Notes: generated by a model not told the origin, from the sequence alone. A DNA stretch of 64,000 nucleotides from Pelagibacterium halotolerans B2 (GCF_000230555.1 NC_016078.1:868001-932000); one strand, 5' to 3'. Positions 44,417 to 53,487 are shown, counted from the first letter of the stretch. Numbers and translations: made by a program.

Positions 44417-45637
44417 ATGTCTAAAACGGTTCTTGTTCTCGGTGGCGATGGCTTTTGTGGCTGGCCAACGTCGCTTCATTTGTCGGCACTCGGGCACGAA
44501 GTCGTCATCGCCGACAATTTCGCGCGCCGCCGCATCGCCGAAGAACTCGATGCCCCCAGCCTCACGCCCATCGCCAGCATCGATGAACGCCTGAACACCT
44601 GGAAAGATGTCAGCGGGCACGACATCGATATCGTCGAACTCGACATCGCGCACGACTATCCCGAACTTCGGCGCCTGTTGGCGTCGGTGCGACCCGACGC
44701 GATCGTCCATTTTGCCGAGCAGCGCGCCGCGCCCTATTCGATGCGCGATGCCGCGCACAAGGTCTATACGGTCGACAACAACATCAACGGCACGCACAAC
44801 GTTCTGGCCGCGATGGCCGAACTCCGCCTCGATGCTCACCTGGTTCATCTGGGAACCATGGGCGTTTACGGCTATGGAAGCGACGGGTTGGAAATCCCCG
44901 AGGGCTATCTCGACATCAATATCGACGGCCCCGATGGCGCCCGCTATCCCCGCAAGATCCTCTATCCCAGCAGGCCGGGAAACATCTGTCACCTGACCAA
45001 ATCCATGGATCAGTTGATGTTCCAGTTCTATGCCGGCAATGACCACCTCCGGATCACCGATCTGCACCAGGGCATCGTCTGGGGCACCCAGACCGAGGAA
45101 ACCCGTCTCGATCCCGCACTCATAAACCGCTTCGACTATGACGGCGATTTCGGTACGGTGCTCAACCGCTTCCTGATGCAGGCAGCGGCCGGGCATCCGC
45201 TTACGGTCAATGGCACGGGCGGGCAGACTCGTGCTTTCATCAACATTCAGGACACGGTGCGCTGCGTCGCGCTGGCGCTCGACAACCCGCCGGCAGCGGG
45301 CGATCCGGTTCGGATCATCAATCAGATTGCCGAAACCCACCGGGTGCGCGATCTCGCCGAACTGGTTTCCCGCCTTACCGGAGCCGAAATCGAATATGTC
45401 GACAACCCGCGCAGCGAGGCGGCCGAGAATGAGCTGGCCGTCTCCAACGCGACCCTGCGGGGCCTTGGGCTCGAACCGATCCTCCTGCGCGATGCGCTGC
45501 TCACCGAAACGGTCGATATTGCCCTGCGCTTTATCGAGCGGGCCAATTTCGACGCCATACCGGCAACAGTTTCCTGGTCGGGCGGGGTCGAGCGTGAAAT
45601 TCCGCAGATCGAAGCACCGCGATTCGCCCTGCGGTGA
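44417..45637 (+). CDS. sqdB: UDP-sulfoquinovose synthase
   Basis: 406 aa. Extended SDR fold: VLVLGGDGFCGWPTSLHLSA (nucleotide binding), HFAEQRAAPYSM, LGTMGVYGYG and the YxxxK-type catalytic segment YPSRPGNICHLTKSMDQLMF; DLHQGIVWGTQTEET and FINIQDTVRCVALAL are specific for SqdB/SQD1. It makes UDP-sulfoquinovose from UDP-glucose and sulfite, the head group of the membrane sulfolipid SQDG. Start 44417 follows GGAAGG. The transferase genes (sqdD/sqdC) that often accompany it are not in the window. Confidence 0.93.
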   Translation: MSKTVLVLGGDGFCGWPTSLHLSALGHEVVIADNFARRRIAEELDAPSLTPIASIDERLNTWKDVSGHDIDIVELDIAHDYPELRRLLASVRPDAIVHFAEQRAAPYSMRDAAHKVYTVDNNINGTHNVLAAMAELRLDAHLVHLGTMGVYGYGSDGLEIPEGYLDINIDGPDGARYPRKILYPSRPGNICHLTKSMDQLMFQFYAGNDHLRITDLHQGIVWGTQTEETRLDPALINRFDYDGDFGTVLNRFLMQAAAGHPLTVNGTGGQTRAFINIQDTVRCVALALDNPPAAGDPVRIINQIAETHRVRDLAELVSRLTGAEIEYVDNPRSEAAENELAVSNATLRGLGLEPILLRDALLTETVDIALRFIERANFDAIPATVSWSGGVEREIPQIEAPRFALR

Positions 45638-45712
45638 AAGAGCACCCGCGTTCGCGTCCTGTCGCGGCGCCCAGCCTCGCGCTTGTCCGATTTGCCCCGA
45701 CATGCATCCAGC

Positions 45713-48700
45713 CTAGAAACGGACATTAAGGCTGGCTTTGGCGCCGTGGTCGGACAACCCCGATGCGATCTGACCGCTGTAGGACAGCCCGAACGTGACG
45801 GCGTCGCTGATATCGAGCTCCAATCCGGCATCGAGGACCAGCGTATCGCGGGCCGGCGGGGCGCCCGCCACCGTGAAGGCATCGCCGGCGGCAAGGGCAT
45901 GGGTTGTGCTCGGTGCATCGCCAAAAGCGTGCTGCCAGCCGATGCCGCCCGACAGCGTTGCCGACGTTTCACCAAGCCCGATCGTTGCTTCTCCGCGGAC
46001 GCCGATCGTGGCGAAAGTGGCGCTGTTGCCCTGGGCGTTCGAACTGAGCGCCGCGGCGCCGCCGGTTTCGGTAAAGCCGTCAGTCGTCACGCTCACATGG
46101 CTGAGATTGGCGTACGGCTCGAAACGGGCATCGCCAAGCGCAACGCTGTAAGCTGCTTCGGTATGGGCCTGGAACGTCCGGGCGCCATAAGAAGCATCGA
46201 GAGTGTCGGAAAAGCCGGTAAAGGCGGCCGTTCGAGATGTATCGAGGGTGTGCAAGGTATTGGTGACCCCGCCCTTGAGCGAGAAACCGTCCCATTCACC
46301 ACCCGCATACGCACCGATCGTATAGCTTTGGATGGTTGCCGACGAGGCGATATCGGAGGCGGCCAGCGAAGATTGGCTGTAGCCGGCCATCAACCCCAGC
46401 GTCACGTCGTCGGTGATCGGAGCGTCGCCGCCAATAAACAGACCGCCGGTGTTGCGATCCAGCGCTGCGGCATTGCCGTCGCCATCCCGATGGCTCCACG
46501 CGCCGAAACCCTGGGCCCACAAGCCGGTGCCTTCGGGTAACTCTTGATCGGCCAGACCGGTGGCGACGCCAACGCCGCCGAGCGCGATACGCAATCGGTC
46601 CAGCGCCGCCTCGCGCGCAAAGCGGCTGTCTTCGAGCAGCGCGGTTTGCGCCGAGCCGTGGATTTCACCCGAGAGGGAATCGAATGCGGCCCGTGCCTCG
46701 GCATTGCTGCCGAGGACCAAGATGGCGTTGGAGAGCTCGCCAGAGCCAGTCGATGCGATACCTTCTGCGGTCGCGACCTGGTTGGGCGTTGCTGCGACGT
46801 CAGCGAAGTCCGTCGTCTGGGCGAGCGTCACAAAGGCATTGTTGGCGTCATAGGTAAGAGTAGGGGTTATGAAAATCGAATCTGAACCATAGATGGCGGA
46901 GTCGAAAGCCCCGACTCCGTCGATGCCGCCTGCCGCAGTCAAGATGGTGTAAGTCGTGCCAAGAGCAAAATCGGGGAAAGCAACGACGTTGACCGTGCCG
47001 CCATTGATGGTGGCTGTTCCGCTGGCGTCGATGAGGTCGGACGCACCCGCGCTGTTGACCTCCACTTCGTAGATCGAGTCAGGATCGATGGTGATATCGA
47101 CAACGTTGAGCGTGCCGATGGAATTGCCGGGCGCCAGCGTGCCGCCTGACGCAACGGAGAGGTTGCCAAGCGTTCCCGATCCGCCAAGCGCGCCACCGGC
47201 AATGTTGACGAAGCCCCCGAGTGATCCATCGATAATGAGCAGGCCCGACAGAATATCGGTCGTGCCGGTATAGGCTGAGCTATCCTCGGTGAGTGTGAGT
47301 TCGCCCGCACCGTCCTTTGTGAAGGTCCCGGCCCCGGAGAGTACGCCAGCATAGGTACCTTCTTCCGCCTGGTCGAACACCAGCGCCGCCCCGTTGTTGA
47401 TGTCACCCAGAAGGCTTGTCGTATTCCCGACCAGAGTCCCGTTGGTGATGATGATGCCGCCGCTATAGCTGTTGGCGCCAGTCAAAATCAGCACGCCAGA
47501 GCCGCCCTTGGTGATCCTGCCCGTGCCGGAAATGTCGCCAGCGAAGGTGCCCTCCGATGCCTGATCGAAAGTCAGTGTCGCGTTGTTGACGATGTCGCCC
47601 TGAAGGCTCGTCGTGTCAGCGATCAAGATGCCTTCGGCGATCGTGGTCCCGCCGGTATAGCTGTTGACGCCCGAAAGCCTGAGCGCGCCGGTGCCGGTTT
47701 TGGTCAAGCCGCCGGTCCCCGAAATGACACCGCTCGCTATGGCAAGTTGCGCGGGCGAGACGAAAATCGTGCCGTTGCCAGCGCCGAGCGACACACCGTT
47801 ACCGATCGTTGTGGCGCTGGTCACGGCAAGCGCGCCGCCATCGAGGGTCAGCGTGCCGGTCGCATCACCGAGGGCGGCGCCGTCGGAAATCGACAAGGTT
47901 CCGCCGGTTACTGTCCAGGGCGTCGTTTCGGTGGTCGTGCCCGTGAGGGTCCAGGTACTTGTCCCGGACTTTTCGAAGGCCTCGAAACCCTCAAATCGCG
48001 GGGAGCCGAGCAGCGAGACATTAAACGTCTCGTCGGTCGACCCGCCCAGATCAAGCACGTCATCCGTGCCGTTGGCGACGACATTACCGATGATCGAGAA
48101 TCCCGTTCTGAGCGAAAGCGTGTTCGAGCCGCCGGTGAATTCGATTGCGGACGCCCGAACCACCGTATCGCCGTCGAACCCGCCTTGCACGGTACCCGCG
48201 AGAACAATGCCCAGATTGGCGCCCTGTACGCCAATGCCGCCCTGCCCGGAAGCGCCATCGGGTCCGAAACCCCCATCGCCCCCATCGCCCCCGTCGCCAC
48301 CAACGCCACCACTGCCACCCTGTACAGTTCCCAGAATGGTGAGAGCGCCGATATCGGACGCCAGGATGCCGGTCCCGCCGACGCCGCCTGCACCGCCATC
48401 GCCCTCGATGAAACCGGGCGCGGCATTTCCACCGTCGCCGCCATCACCGCCATCACCGCCCGTCACCTGCTCGGTGGCGCCGACCGTCAATGTATCCCTG
48501 CCGCCCTGGACCACGACGCCAATCCCGCCGTCGCCACCACCACCGGCATCGCCCCCGCCGCCGGTGGAAACCCCACCATCGCCGCCACTTCCACCCTGGC
48601 CACCATCTCCGCCTGTGGACGCGGGCAAGGTCACATCAGGATTATCCCCTGTGAGCACGAAACCAAAGCCGCCCGCTCCGCCGCCGCCACCGTCGCCACC

Positions 48701-49324
48701 CTGGCCGTCGCTGCTGTTGGTATCCGCGCCCGTGCCGCCCGATCCACCGGCACCACCAATCACGGGAGCGCCCGGACTGTCGTCAGCCACAAAGCCGGCA
48801 GCGCCCGCACCCCCACCCCCGCCGCTGGCGGCCGCAAAATTGGAGGTCCCATTGCCACCGTCGCCGCCGGAAGCGCCGTTCGAAGCGCCGCCCGCGCCCC
48901 CCGTCCCGCCCGCAGAAAAGCCGCCCGAACCGTTGCCGCGTTCGCCATTGCCGCCGTCGCCGGCACTTGTCACCCCAGCGCCGCCGCCGCCACCGCCGCT
49001 GCCAAAAGGGACGGAAAGATCACCATCGAGCCCCGCCTCTCCAGCCCCAGTGAGGCTTGATGCCCCGCCCGAGCCCTGATCGCCGCCCCCGTCCCCGCCG
49101 TCCGCGAAGGCCGGCATCTGCGCGAGCGCGAGCAGCGCTACGGTACTGAGCAGGGCGACACGGATCGCGCGGACACCCGGCCCACGCAGAACCCGCCCCG
49201 CAATCGCCATGCCTGAACCGCAAACACTTTCCGCTCGAACTGGCGCGCACGAGTGCGCCGTAGGCGTGGCCATCACCAATAGAGGATCGGTCTTCGGGTT
49301 CTTCAGAATAGGGTCGTTGCGCAT
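45713..49324 (-). CDS. Glycine-rich autotransporter (type V secretion) adhesin-like protein
   Basis: 1203 aa. ATG 49324 has AAGGGA six bases upstream, giving a ~70-residue extended leader ending in a Sec signal (VRAIRVALLSTVALLALAQM, cleavage near AFA-DGG). Residues about 75-380 are extremely glycine-rich (repeats of GGDGGxGG, GGAGG). Then come at least three PATR repeats with the pattern GTGGLTKTGTGALRLSG / NSYTGGTTI (about 520-720) and a beta-helix-like segment. The autotransporter barrel occupies roughly 920-1203 (LWAQGFGAWSHRDGDGNAAA) and ends SLNVRF with the terminal Phe needed for BAM recognition. Passenger function unknown; likely surface display or adhesion. Confidence 0.9.
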   Translation of the reverse strand: MRNDPILKNPKTDPLLVMATPTAHSCAPVRAESVCGSGMAIAGRVLRGPGVRAIRVALLSTVALLALAQMPAFADGGDGGGDQGSGGASSLTGAGEAGLDGDLSVPFGSGGGGGGAGVTSAGDGGNGERGNGSGGFSAGGTGGAGGASNGASGGDGGNGTSNFAAASGGGGGAGAAGFVADDSPGAPVIGGAGGSGGTGADTNSSDGQGGDGGGGGAGGFGFVLTGDNPDVTLPASTGGDGGQGGSGGDGGVSTGGGGDAGGGGDGGIGVVVQGGRDTLTVGATEQVTGGDGGDGGDGGNAAPGFIEGDGGAGGVGGTGILASDIGALTILGTVQGGSGGVGGDGGDGGDGGFGPDGASGQGGIGVQGANLGIVLAGTVQGGFDGDTVVRASAIEFTGGSNTLSLRTGFSIIGNVVANGTDDVLDLGGSTDETFNVSLLGSPRFEGFEAFEKSGTSTWTLTGTTTETTPWTVTGGTLSISDGAALGDATGTLTLDGGALAVTSATTIGNGVSLGAGNGTIFVSPAQLAIASGVISGTGGLTKTGTGALRLSGVNSYTGGTTIAEGILIADTTSLQGDIVNNATLTFDQASEGTFAGDISGTGRITKGGSGVLILTGANSYSGGIIITNGTLVGNTTSLLGDINNGAALVFDQAEEGTYAGVLSGAGTFTKDGAGELTLTEDSSAYTGTTDILSGLLIIDGSLGGFVNIAGGALGGSGTLGNLSVASGGTLAPGNSIGTLNVVDITIDPDSIYEVEVNSAGASDLIDASGTATINGGTVNVVAFPDFALGTTYTILTAAGGIDGVGAFDSAIYGSDSIFITPTLTYDANNAFVTLAQTTDFADVAATPNQVATAEGIASTGSGELSNAILVLGSNAEARAAFDSLSGEIHGSAQTALLEDSRFAREAALDRLRIALGGVGVATGLADQELPEGTGLWAQGFGAWSHRDGDGNAAALDRNTGGLFIGGDAPITDDVTLGLMAGYSQSSLAASDIASSATIQSYTIGAYAGGEWDGFSLKGGVTNTLHTLDTSRTAAFTGFSDTLDASYGARTFQAHTEAAYSVALGDARFEPYANLSHVSVTTDGFTETGGAAALSSNAQGNSATFATIGVRGEATIGLGETSATLSGGIGWQHAFGDAPSTTHALAAGDAFTVAGAPPARDTLVLDAGLELDISDAVTFGLSYSGQIASGLSDHGAKASLNVRF

Positions 49325-49853
49325 ATAAATCCCTTGGGCACGAGAGGCTCAATTTCTTGTTCTTGTGCGCGCGGCGAAGTGACCGCGCACGGCCGCGCGC
49401 AAGCGACAGGGTGCCAGCCTGCGCGCAGTCGTCCTTGGTTAATCGGGAAATTGTCGCTTGCGCCATCGTGGTGAGTTGCGTTTGCACGCAATGAGAAAAG
49501 ACATGCACGCATTGGGCATTCCGCGGCCGGCAACGCGCTGAGGGCACCTCTCTTTCGGCTCTCGGGCCATTAGCCTGAAAGCCCCGATCGGCGAATCGAA
49601 GCCGGAACGGCATACTGGATCGGCGGCTGACCGCATCTTTTTTCCGCATCGGGCGCAGGTTCGCGCTGACAAGGAGAAAGCCGAGCGCGATCAGGACCAG
49701 ACGATCACCGAGCGTGAATCGGAACGTCGCGCTGGAAGGGAGCGGTATGGATAAAAGGGGGGTGGTCCAGCCCATTCCGCTGCCACCAGACCCGAGCGCC
49801 CCGATTGTAGGCGCGCAAGGGAATGAAAGGCAGCGGGATGGGCACCGGGCACA
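49325..49853. other. Intergenic region upstream of the autotransporter
   Basis: 530 bp with no convincing gene. It contains the 18-bp motif shared with the cupredoxin promoter (49482-49499), embedded in the perfect dyad TTGCGT-TTGC-ACGCAA (49475/49476-49491). No strong terminator was seen after the cupredoxin gene, whose stop is at 49854. Confidence 0.5.
49482..49511 (-). promoter_or_regulatory. Shared regulatory motif upstream of the autotransporter
   Basis: TTGCACGCAATGAGAAAA (plus-strand reading, 49482-49499) followed four bases later by ATGCACG. The 18 bases occur identically at 50285-50302, 114 bp before the cupredoxin gene, where ATGCACG also follows at the same spacing. Here it is 158 bp before the autotransporter start. 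On the minus strand this gives two CGTGCA half-sites about two helical turns apart. Confidence 0.6.
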
Positions 49854-50171
49854 TTACTGCGCGGTGATACTTGCCGTCATCGACGGATGCACGACGCAGA
49901 AATAATCGAACGTTCCCGCCTCGGTGATGGTTATCGTGGCGCTCTGGCCCTGTGTCAGGCGGCCGGTATCGAACGAGCCGTCAGTGGCCGTCGCCGTGTG
50001 TGGTGCGCCATCGAGATTGGTGAAGGTGACGGTATCACCGACGGCGACCTCGAGCACCGGCACGGAAAACGCCATGCCCTGGATATCGACTGCGTGATCG
50101 GCCGCGAAAACCGGAGCGGTCAGCGCAAGAGCGAGCGCGAATGCGCCCGGAAAAATGTGACGAAAAGACAA
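49854..50171 (-). CDS. Periplasmic cupredoxin (plastocyanin/amicyanin-like)
   Basis: 105 aa from a TTG start (50171) with AAGGAGT six bases upstream; no ATG fits. Signal peptide MSFRHIFPGAFALALALTAP with cleavage near VFA-ADH. The mature ~80 residues form a blue-copper domain: His in GAPHTATATDG, and Cys, His, Met in DYFCVVHPSM, the complete type-1 copper ligand set. Small cupredoxins carry electrons in the periplasm or bind copper. Its promoter shares an 18-bp motif with the autotransporter gene. Divergent from the glycosyltransferase gene. Confidence 0.85.
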   Translation of the reverse strand: MSFRHIFPGAFALALALTAPVFAADHAVDIQGMAFSVPVLEVAVGDTVTFTNLDGAPHTATATDGSFDTGRLTQGQSATITITEAGTFDYFCVVHPSMTASITAQ

Positions 50172-50505
50172 GTTGGCACTCCTTGGGTTTGCAGTTTGCC
50201 CGCCGTTTCGGAAACAGCTCCATTGCGGCGCGGCCGCTCCTCCATAGTCAGTGGCCATGACAGGCGCGATGGGCCGAGCCACGATTGCACGCAATGAGAA
50301 AAACAATGCACGGACTGAAACATGTCCGGCCGATCGCCGCGTTTCAAGCCTGATAGAGTGACCCGCACATCCGTACGGCCGACCGGACAGACTGACAATG
50401 CCGGCCGGTCCGAACGTCCGGACAGGGGCAAGCTCGCCGCCTTGGCAATCGTCGCATCGGCCCGATCCCGTCCGCCTCCAACCCGAACCATGCTTTGAGA
50501 GTGCA
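50172..50505. other. Divergent intergenic region cupredoxin / glycosyltransferase
   Basis: 334 bp without a supported gene. It carries the shared motif at 50285-50313 and otherwise GC-rich sequence; no clear promoter for the plus-strand glycosyltransferase was recognised. Confidence 0.4.
50285..50313 (-). promoter_or_regulatory. Shared regulatory motif upstream of the cupredoxin
   Basis: Second copy of TTGCACGCAATGAGAAAA (50285-50302) followed by N4-ATGCACG. Identity over 18 bases with the copy at 49482 in an unrelated intergenic region suggests one regulator for both exported proteins. Confidence 0.6.
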
Positions 50506-51789
50506 ATGTCGCGTACCGATCTGGCTGAACAATCGGCCCCTCCGTCGAAACTCAGGATCTTGACGACCCTTGTCAATGTGACGGCCATAGCCGGTGCCAT
50601 CGCCATCATCCTTGCCCATCTTGTCGTACCCGATGCTGCGGCCATCCCCTTTTATGGCGTTCTGGTTATCGGATATGTCACCGGCAAGATCATTCTGGCC
50701 GAGATCTACCGCGCGCGGTTTGCCCGGGAGCCCCGCCGGAAAACCGGCGATCTCTCGATCGATGTGGCGATTGCCTTTTTCAACGAAGACCCCGAATTGA
50801 TCCGGGCCAGCATAAGGAGTGCGCTGGCGCAGGACGATGTGCGGGTCGGGCGCGTCATCGCGGTCGATGACGGTTCGCGCTCGGCAAGCACTGCTGAACT
50901 CCTCACGCGTATTTTTCGCGATGAACCGCGTGTGCTGGTCATCCGGCATGAAACCAACACCGGCAAGCGTCATGCTCTGGGTGTCGCCATCGACCATATG
51001 ATCTCGACCTACGCGGCGCTTCTGGATTCCGACACGGTCCTCGATCCGGCAGCGCTGGCCAATCTTCTCGCGCGCATGGATGACCGCACGGCGGCCGTCA
51101 CCGCCAACATCAAGGCTCTCAATCGCAACGACAACTGGCTGAGCAAGCTCATCGACGCCCGCTACCGCAACGCCTTTATGGTGGAAAGGGCGGCGCAGTC
51201 CGTGATGGGCTCGGCGCTTTGCGCGTCGGGTGTCCTGTCGGTCTATCGCTCGGATTTCCTGCGGGAGGTGAAAGCCGAATGGGTGCAACAAAGCTTCCTT
51301 GGCGCGTCGGTGCAGTTTGGCGATGATCGGCGGTTGACCGCCCTGGCGCTGCGCCGGGGAAGGGTGGTCATAGCTCTCGATGCGCTCGCGTCCACCCAAG
51401 TCCCCACCAGCCCGCTCCAGTTCATCAAGCAGCAGCTTCGCTGGAACAAGAGCTTCCTGCGCGAATCCATGCTGGCCGTTAAGGACTTTGGCGTCCTCTC
51501 GTTCCCCGGCCTGCTGAGCTTTCTCGAGCTCTTCTTCTGGTTCTTCTATCTTTCCACAATCGCCAACGTGCTGTTTCTCAATCCGGTGGTGGGCGCCTGG
51601 TCGATCCTGGCCATCTGGATCGCCTATGTGATTGCCGCCGGCTTGTTCCGCAATGTCTCTTTGATCCTGCGCGAACCAAGGCTGGTGCTGCTCGCGCCCC
51701 TCTACAGCCTGCTGCACGTGGTCATCCTCACCCCGTTGCGGCTGGTTGCGCTGTTCACCATCCTCGACAATCGCTGGGGGACACGATGA
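50506..51789 (+). CDS. Membrane glycosyltransferase family 2 (processive, NodC/HasA-like)
   Basis: 427 aa. Two N-terminal TMs (about 22-70), cytoplasmic GT-A domain with SIDVAIAFFNEDPELIRASI, the VDDGS nucleotide motif, the metal-binding LLDSDTVL, the acidic GDDRRLT and the QQLRW (QxxRW) motif, then three or four C-terminal TMs. This is the layout of hyaluronan/chitin-oligosaccharide-type synthases, which polymerise and extrude a polysaccharide. Start chosen at 50506 (MSRTDLAEQ); the open frame before it is GC-rich and not gene-like. Product unknown; possibly a surface glycan. Confidence 0.88.
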   Translation: MSRTDLAEQSAPPSKLRILTTLVNVTAIAGAIAIILAHLVVPDAAAIPFYGVLVIGYVTGKIILAEIYRARFAREPRRKTGDLSIDVAIAFFNEDPELIRASIRSALAQDDVRVGRVIAVDDGSRSASTAELLTRIFRDEPRVLVIRHETNTGKRHALGVAIDHMISTYAALLDSDTVLDPAALANLLARMDDRTAAVTANIKALNRNDNWLSKLIDARYRNAFMVERAAQSVMGSALCASGVLSVYRSDFLREVKAEWVQQSFLGASVQFGDDRRLTALALRRGRVVIALDALASTQVPTSPLQFIKQQLRWNKSFLRESMLAVKDFGVLSFPGLLSFLELFFWFFYLSTIANVLFLNPVVGAWSILAIWIAYVIAAGLFRNVSLILREPRLVLLAPLYSLLHVVILTPLRLVALFTILDNRWGTR

Positions 51790-52022
51790 TCCGGCGCCCG
51801 CCGGTCCTTAAAGGGCGCCAGATGTCCGGTTCGGAAACGCGACCAAACAACCCCCGAGGTTTTTGGCGATCCGGAGAGCAGCGGAAATGCCCCAAACATC
51901 CCGATCAGTAGGCCGCCCAGTCCGCCATGCATCATATCCGGCGGCAAGCCGCTGGGTATGATGCGACTCGGCCGGCGCCGTTGGCGCTAACGCGATGGGA
52001 ACGGTTGGCCTTTTGGAAGGAT
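51790..52022. other. Chromosomal spacer before the mobile element
   Basis: No supported gene. Contains GC-rich inverted repeats (for example near 51970-51992) that could act as a weak terminator for the glycosyltransferase gene. Confidence 0.35.
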
Positions 52023-52070
52023 TGGCTGGGGAACCTGGATTCGAACCAGGACTAACGGAGTCAGAGTCCG
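52023..52070. repeat. attL: displaced 3' end of tRNA-Gln
   Basis: 48 bases identical to 63628-63675, covering the CCA end, acceptor 3' strand, T-arm, variable loop and part of the anticodon arm of tRNA-Gln. Homology stops at 52071 (GGAAAG instead of the tRNA 5' half). This is the duplicated copy pushed to the far side by integration. Confidence 0.93.
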
Positions 52071-52106
52071 GAAAGAAGCATTGAAAAATATAGCATTTTT
52101 TGCATT

Positions 52107-52134
52107 ATGTCGCTGCCATGTCGCGCGTTGTCGC
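52107..52134. promoter_or_regulatory. Candidate integrase arm-type sites near attL
   Basis: Three direct TGTCGC repeats starting at 52108, 52119 and 52129, about one helical turn apart, lie between attL and the integrase stop. The same hexamer pair with 11-bp spacing recurs near attR (63491, 63502). Confidence 0.5.
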
Positions 52135-52141
52135 AAATGAC

Positions 52142-53335
52142 CTAGAATATTGCGTCCAAAGCGTCGTCTAGTTCGGCTGAATCGTCGGTGCTTGGGAACA
52201 GGTGGCCATACGTATCGAGCGTCAATTGGATCGATGCATGACCCATGCGAGCTTGGACAACCTTCGGCGGCAATTCGAGGCCGCGACGGCTTTTCGGATT
52301 TATGCAAAACGACGCATAGAAGTGCCTGAGCGCGTGAAGTCCAGAATATTTCGGGACCATTATAGGTTGCCCGTTTTTGTCCTTTTCGTCAGTCTCGACG
52401 GTCACGCCAGCGGCCAACTGAGCCGGGTAGTACCACCGCTTTGTGATGTTGGCATAGTACTCGACGTTGCCAGCGCCGTTAGGAAATACCAAGTCCAGTT
52501 TGCCCGTTGGGCATTCTTTCTGCCAAGCTTTTAGGCTATCGCAAAGTCGCGAGGGCAGGGGAATCGCACGCTTTCCCTTTTTCGACTTTGGCGAACCGAT
52601 CTTAAGTTGAGCATCGGCGCGCTGGCGTATCGCAACTGTCTTCGATTCGAAGTCCAGGTCAGGCCAACGAAGGCCGCGAAGTTCGCTACTGCGCATTCCG
52701 GTGAACGCGGCTGTCATGAGAAAAACGCGGGCCTTGCCAGAAGCGGCTTCGATTATGGCAAGGATTTCGTCCAAGGTTGGAATCTCAACGCCGACCTCAA
52801 CGTCCTTCTCTTTTCGAGCTTCTACACGCTTGGCTGCCTTGTTTCTGGTTCGCCCCATCTCCTTGACGGAGTTTTGCACTACAAGGCCAAGCTCCTGAGC
52901 ATTTGAAAGCAGGGCTCCAAGGCTAACCCGGACGGCGCGTACCATTGGCTTTGACTTGCCATCCTTGGCCAGCTTGTCAGTGAAAGCGCGCACAAAAGGG
53001 ACGGTCACTTCATTGAGCCGATGGCGTCCAATCGCTGGCACAATATGCAACCTTAAGTGCTGCTCATATTGCGCAAGGGTGGAAGCTTCTAAATCGGCCT
53101 CAGCGCAGGATTCCAGCCAGTATTTACCGGCTTGCTCAATCGTCACTGTTTCGGAGTCCGCGACGTGGATGCGACCCATAACCTCGACATGGGTTTTTGA
53201 ATCGAACGCTTTTGCATCTTTCTTCTTATCGAACGTCTTGAGGTGACGTTTGCCGTTCTGATCTGTGTATCGAACGACATAAGCCTCGCGTTCTTCGCCT
53301 TTGGCCGTTGTCCATTTGCGTGTTTTTACAGCCAT
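52142..53335 (-). CDS. int: Site-specific tyrosine recombinase (phage-type integrase)
   Basis: 397 aa from ATG 53335 (AGGGA at good spacing; an ATG two codons earlier is also possible). N-terminal AP2-like arm-binding region (AYVVRYTDQNGKRHLKTFDK), core-binding SAM-like domain (about 65-160), catalytic domain with complete residues Arg215 (TGMRSSELRG), His334 and Arg337 (LHALRHFYAS), His366 (MGHASIQ) and nucleophile Tyr376 (LDTYGHLF). Located beside attL and reading towards it. It would catalyse integration at, and with Xis excision from, tRNA-Gln. Confidence 0.95.
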   Translation of the reverse strand: MAVKTRKWTTAKGEEREAYVVRYTDQNGKRHLKTFDKKKDAKAFDSKTHVEVMGRIHVADSETVTIEQAGKYWLESCAEADLEASTLAQYEQHLRLHIVPAIGRHRLNEVTVPFVRAFTDKLAKDGKSKPMVRAVRVSLGALLSNAQELGLVVQNSVKEMGRTRNKAAKRVEARKEKDVEVGVEIPTLDEILAIIEAASGKARVFLMTAAFTGMRSSELRGLRWPDLDFESKTVAIRQRADAQLKIGSPKSKKGKRAIPLPSRLCDSLKAWQKECPTGKLDLVFPNGAGNVEYYANITKRWYYPAQLAAGVTVETDEKDKNGQPIMVPKYSGLHALRHFYASFCINPKSRRGLELPPKVVQARMGHASIQLTLDTYGHLFPSTDDSAELDDALDAIF

Positions 53336-53420
53336 TTCCATGTCCCTGCGGTCGATAGCTAAGCGACACTATCGACTAACGGACTTTGACGCAACATGAA
53401 AAATCACAGGCCGTAAACGC

Positions 53421-53446
53421 AAAAAATCCCGCCTAAGCGAGATTTT
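53421..53446 (-). terminator. Terminator-like hairpin upstream of int
   Basis: Imperfect stem AAATCTCGC/GCGGGATTT with a TTAG loop and a T6 tail on the minus strand. It may insulate int from leftward transcription. Confidence 0.5.
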
Positions 53447-53458
53447 ATCCAAACGGCA

Positions 53459-53487
53459 TTGACAATCTAAAGTATATCGTGTATAGC
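53459..53487 (+). promoter_or_regulatory. Sigma70-like promoter for the xis-primase operon
   Basis: TTGACA (53459-53464), 17-bp spacer, TATAGC (53482-53487), about 115 bp before the AlpA/Xis-like gene in a strongly AT-rich gap. An inverted copy of the -35 region (TTGTCAA at 53512) lies downstream. Confidence 0.5.

Noticed and set aside
48200..48980. Repeated GC-rich units that could be mistaken for a CRISPR or minisatellite
   Set aside because: Units are irregular, lie in frame within a gene and encode GGDGG-type residues; no constant repeat-spacer pattern.
47664..49079. Long plus-strand proline-rich frames (471 and 437 codons) opposite the autotransporter
   Set aside because: They are the antisense image of glycine-rich coding repeats (GGN read backwards gives Pro/Ala/Thr codons), lack ribosome sites and known domains, whereas the minus strand has signal peptide, PATR repeats and a barrel.
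49714..49905. 63-codon plus-strand frame between autotransporter and cupredoxin
   Set aside because: Overlaps the 3' end of the cupredoxin gene on the opposite strand, with no domain and weak start context.
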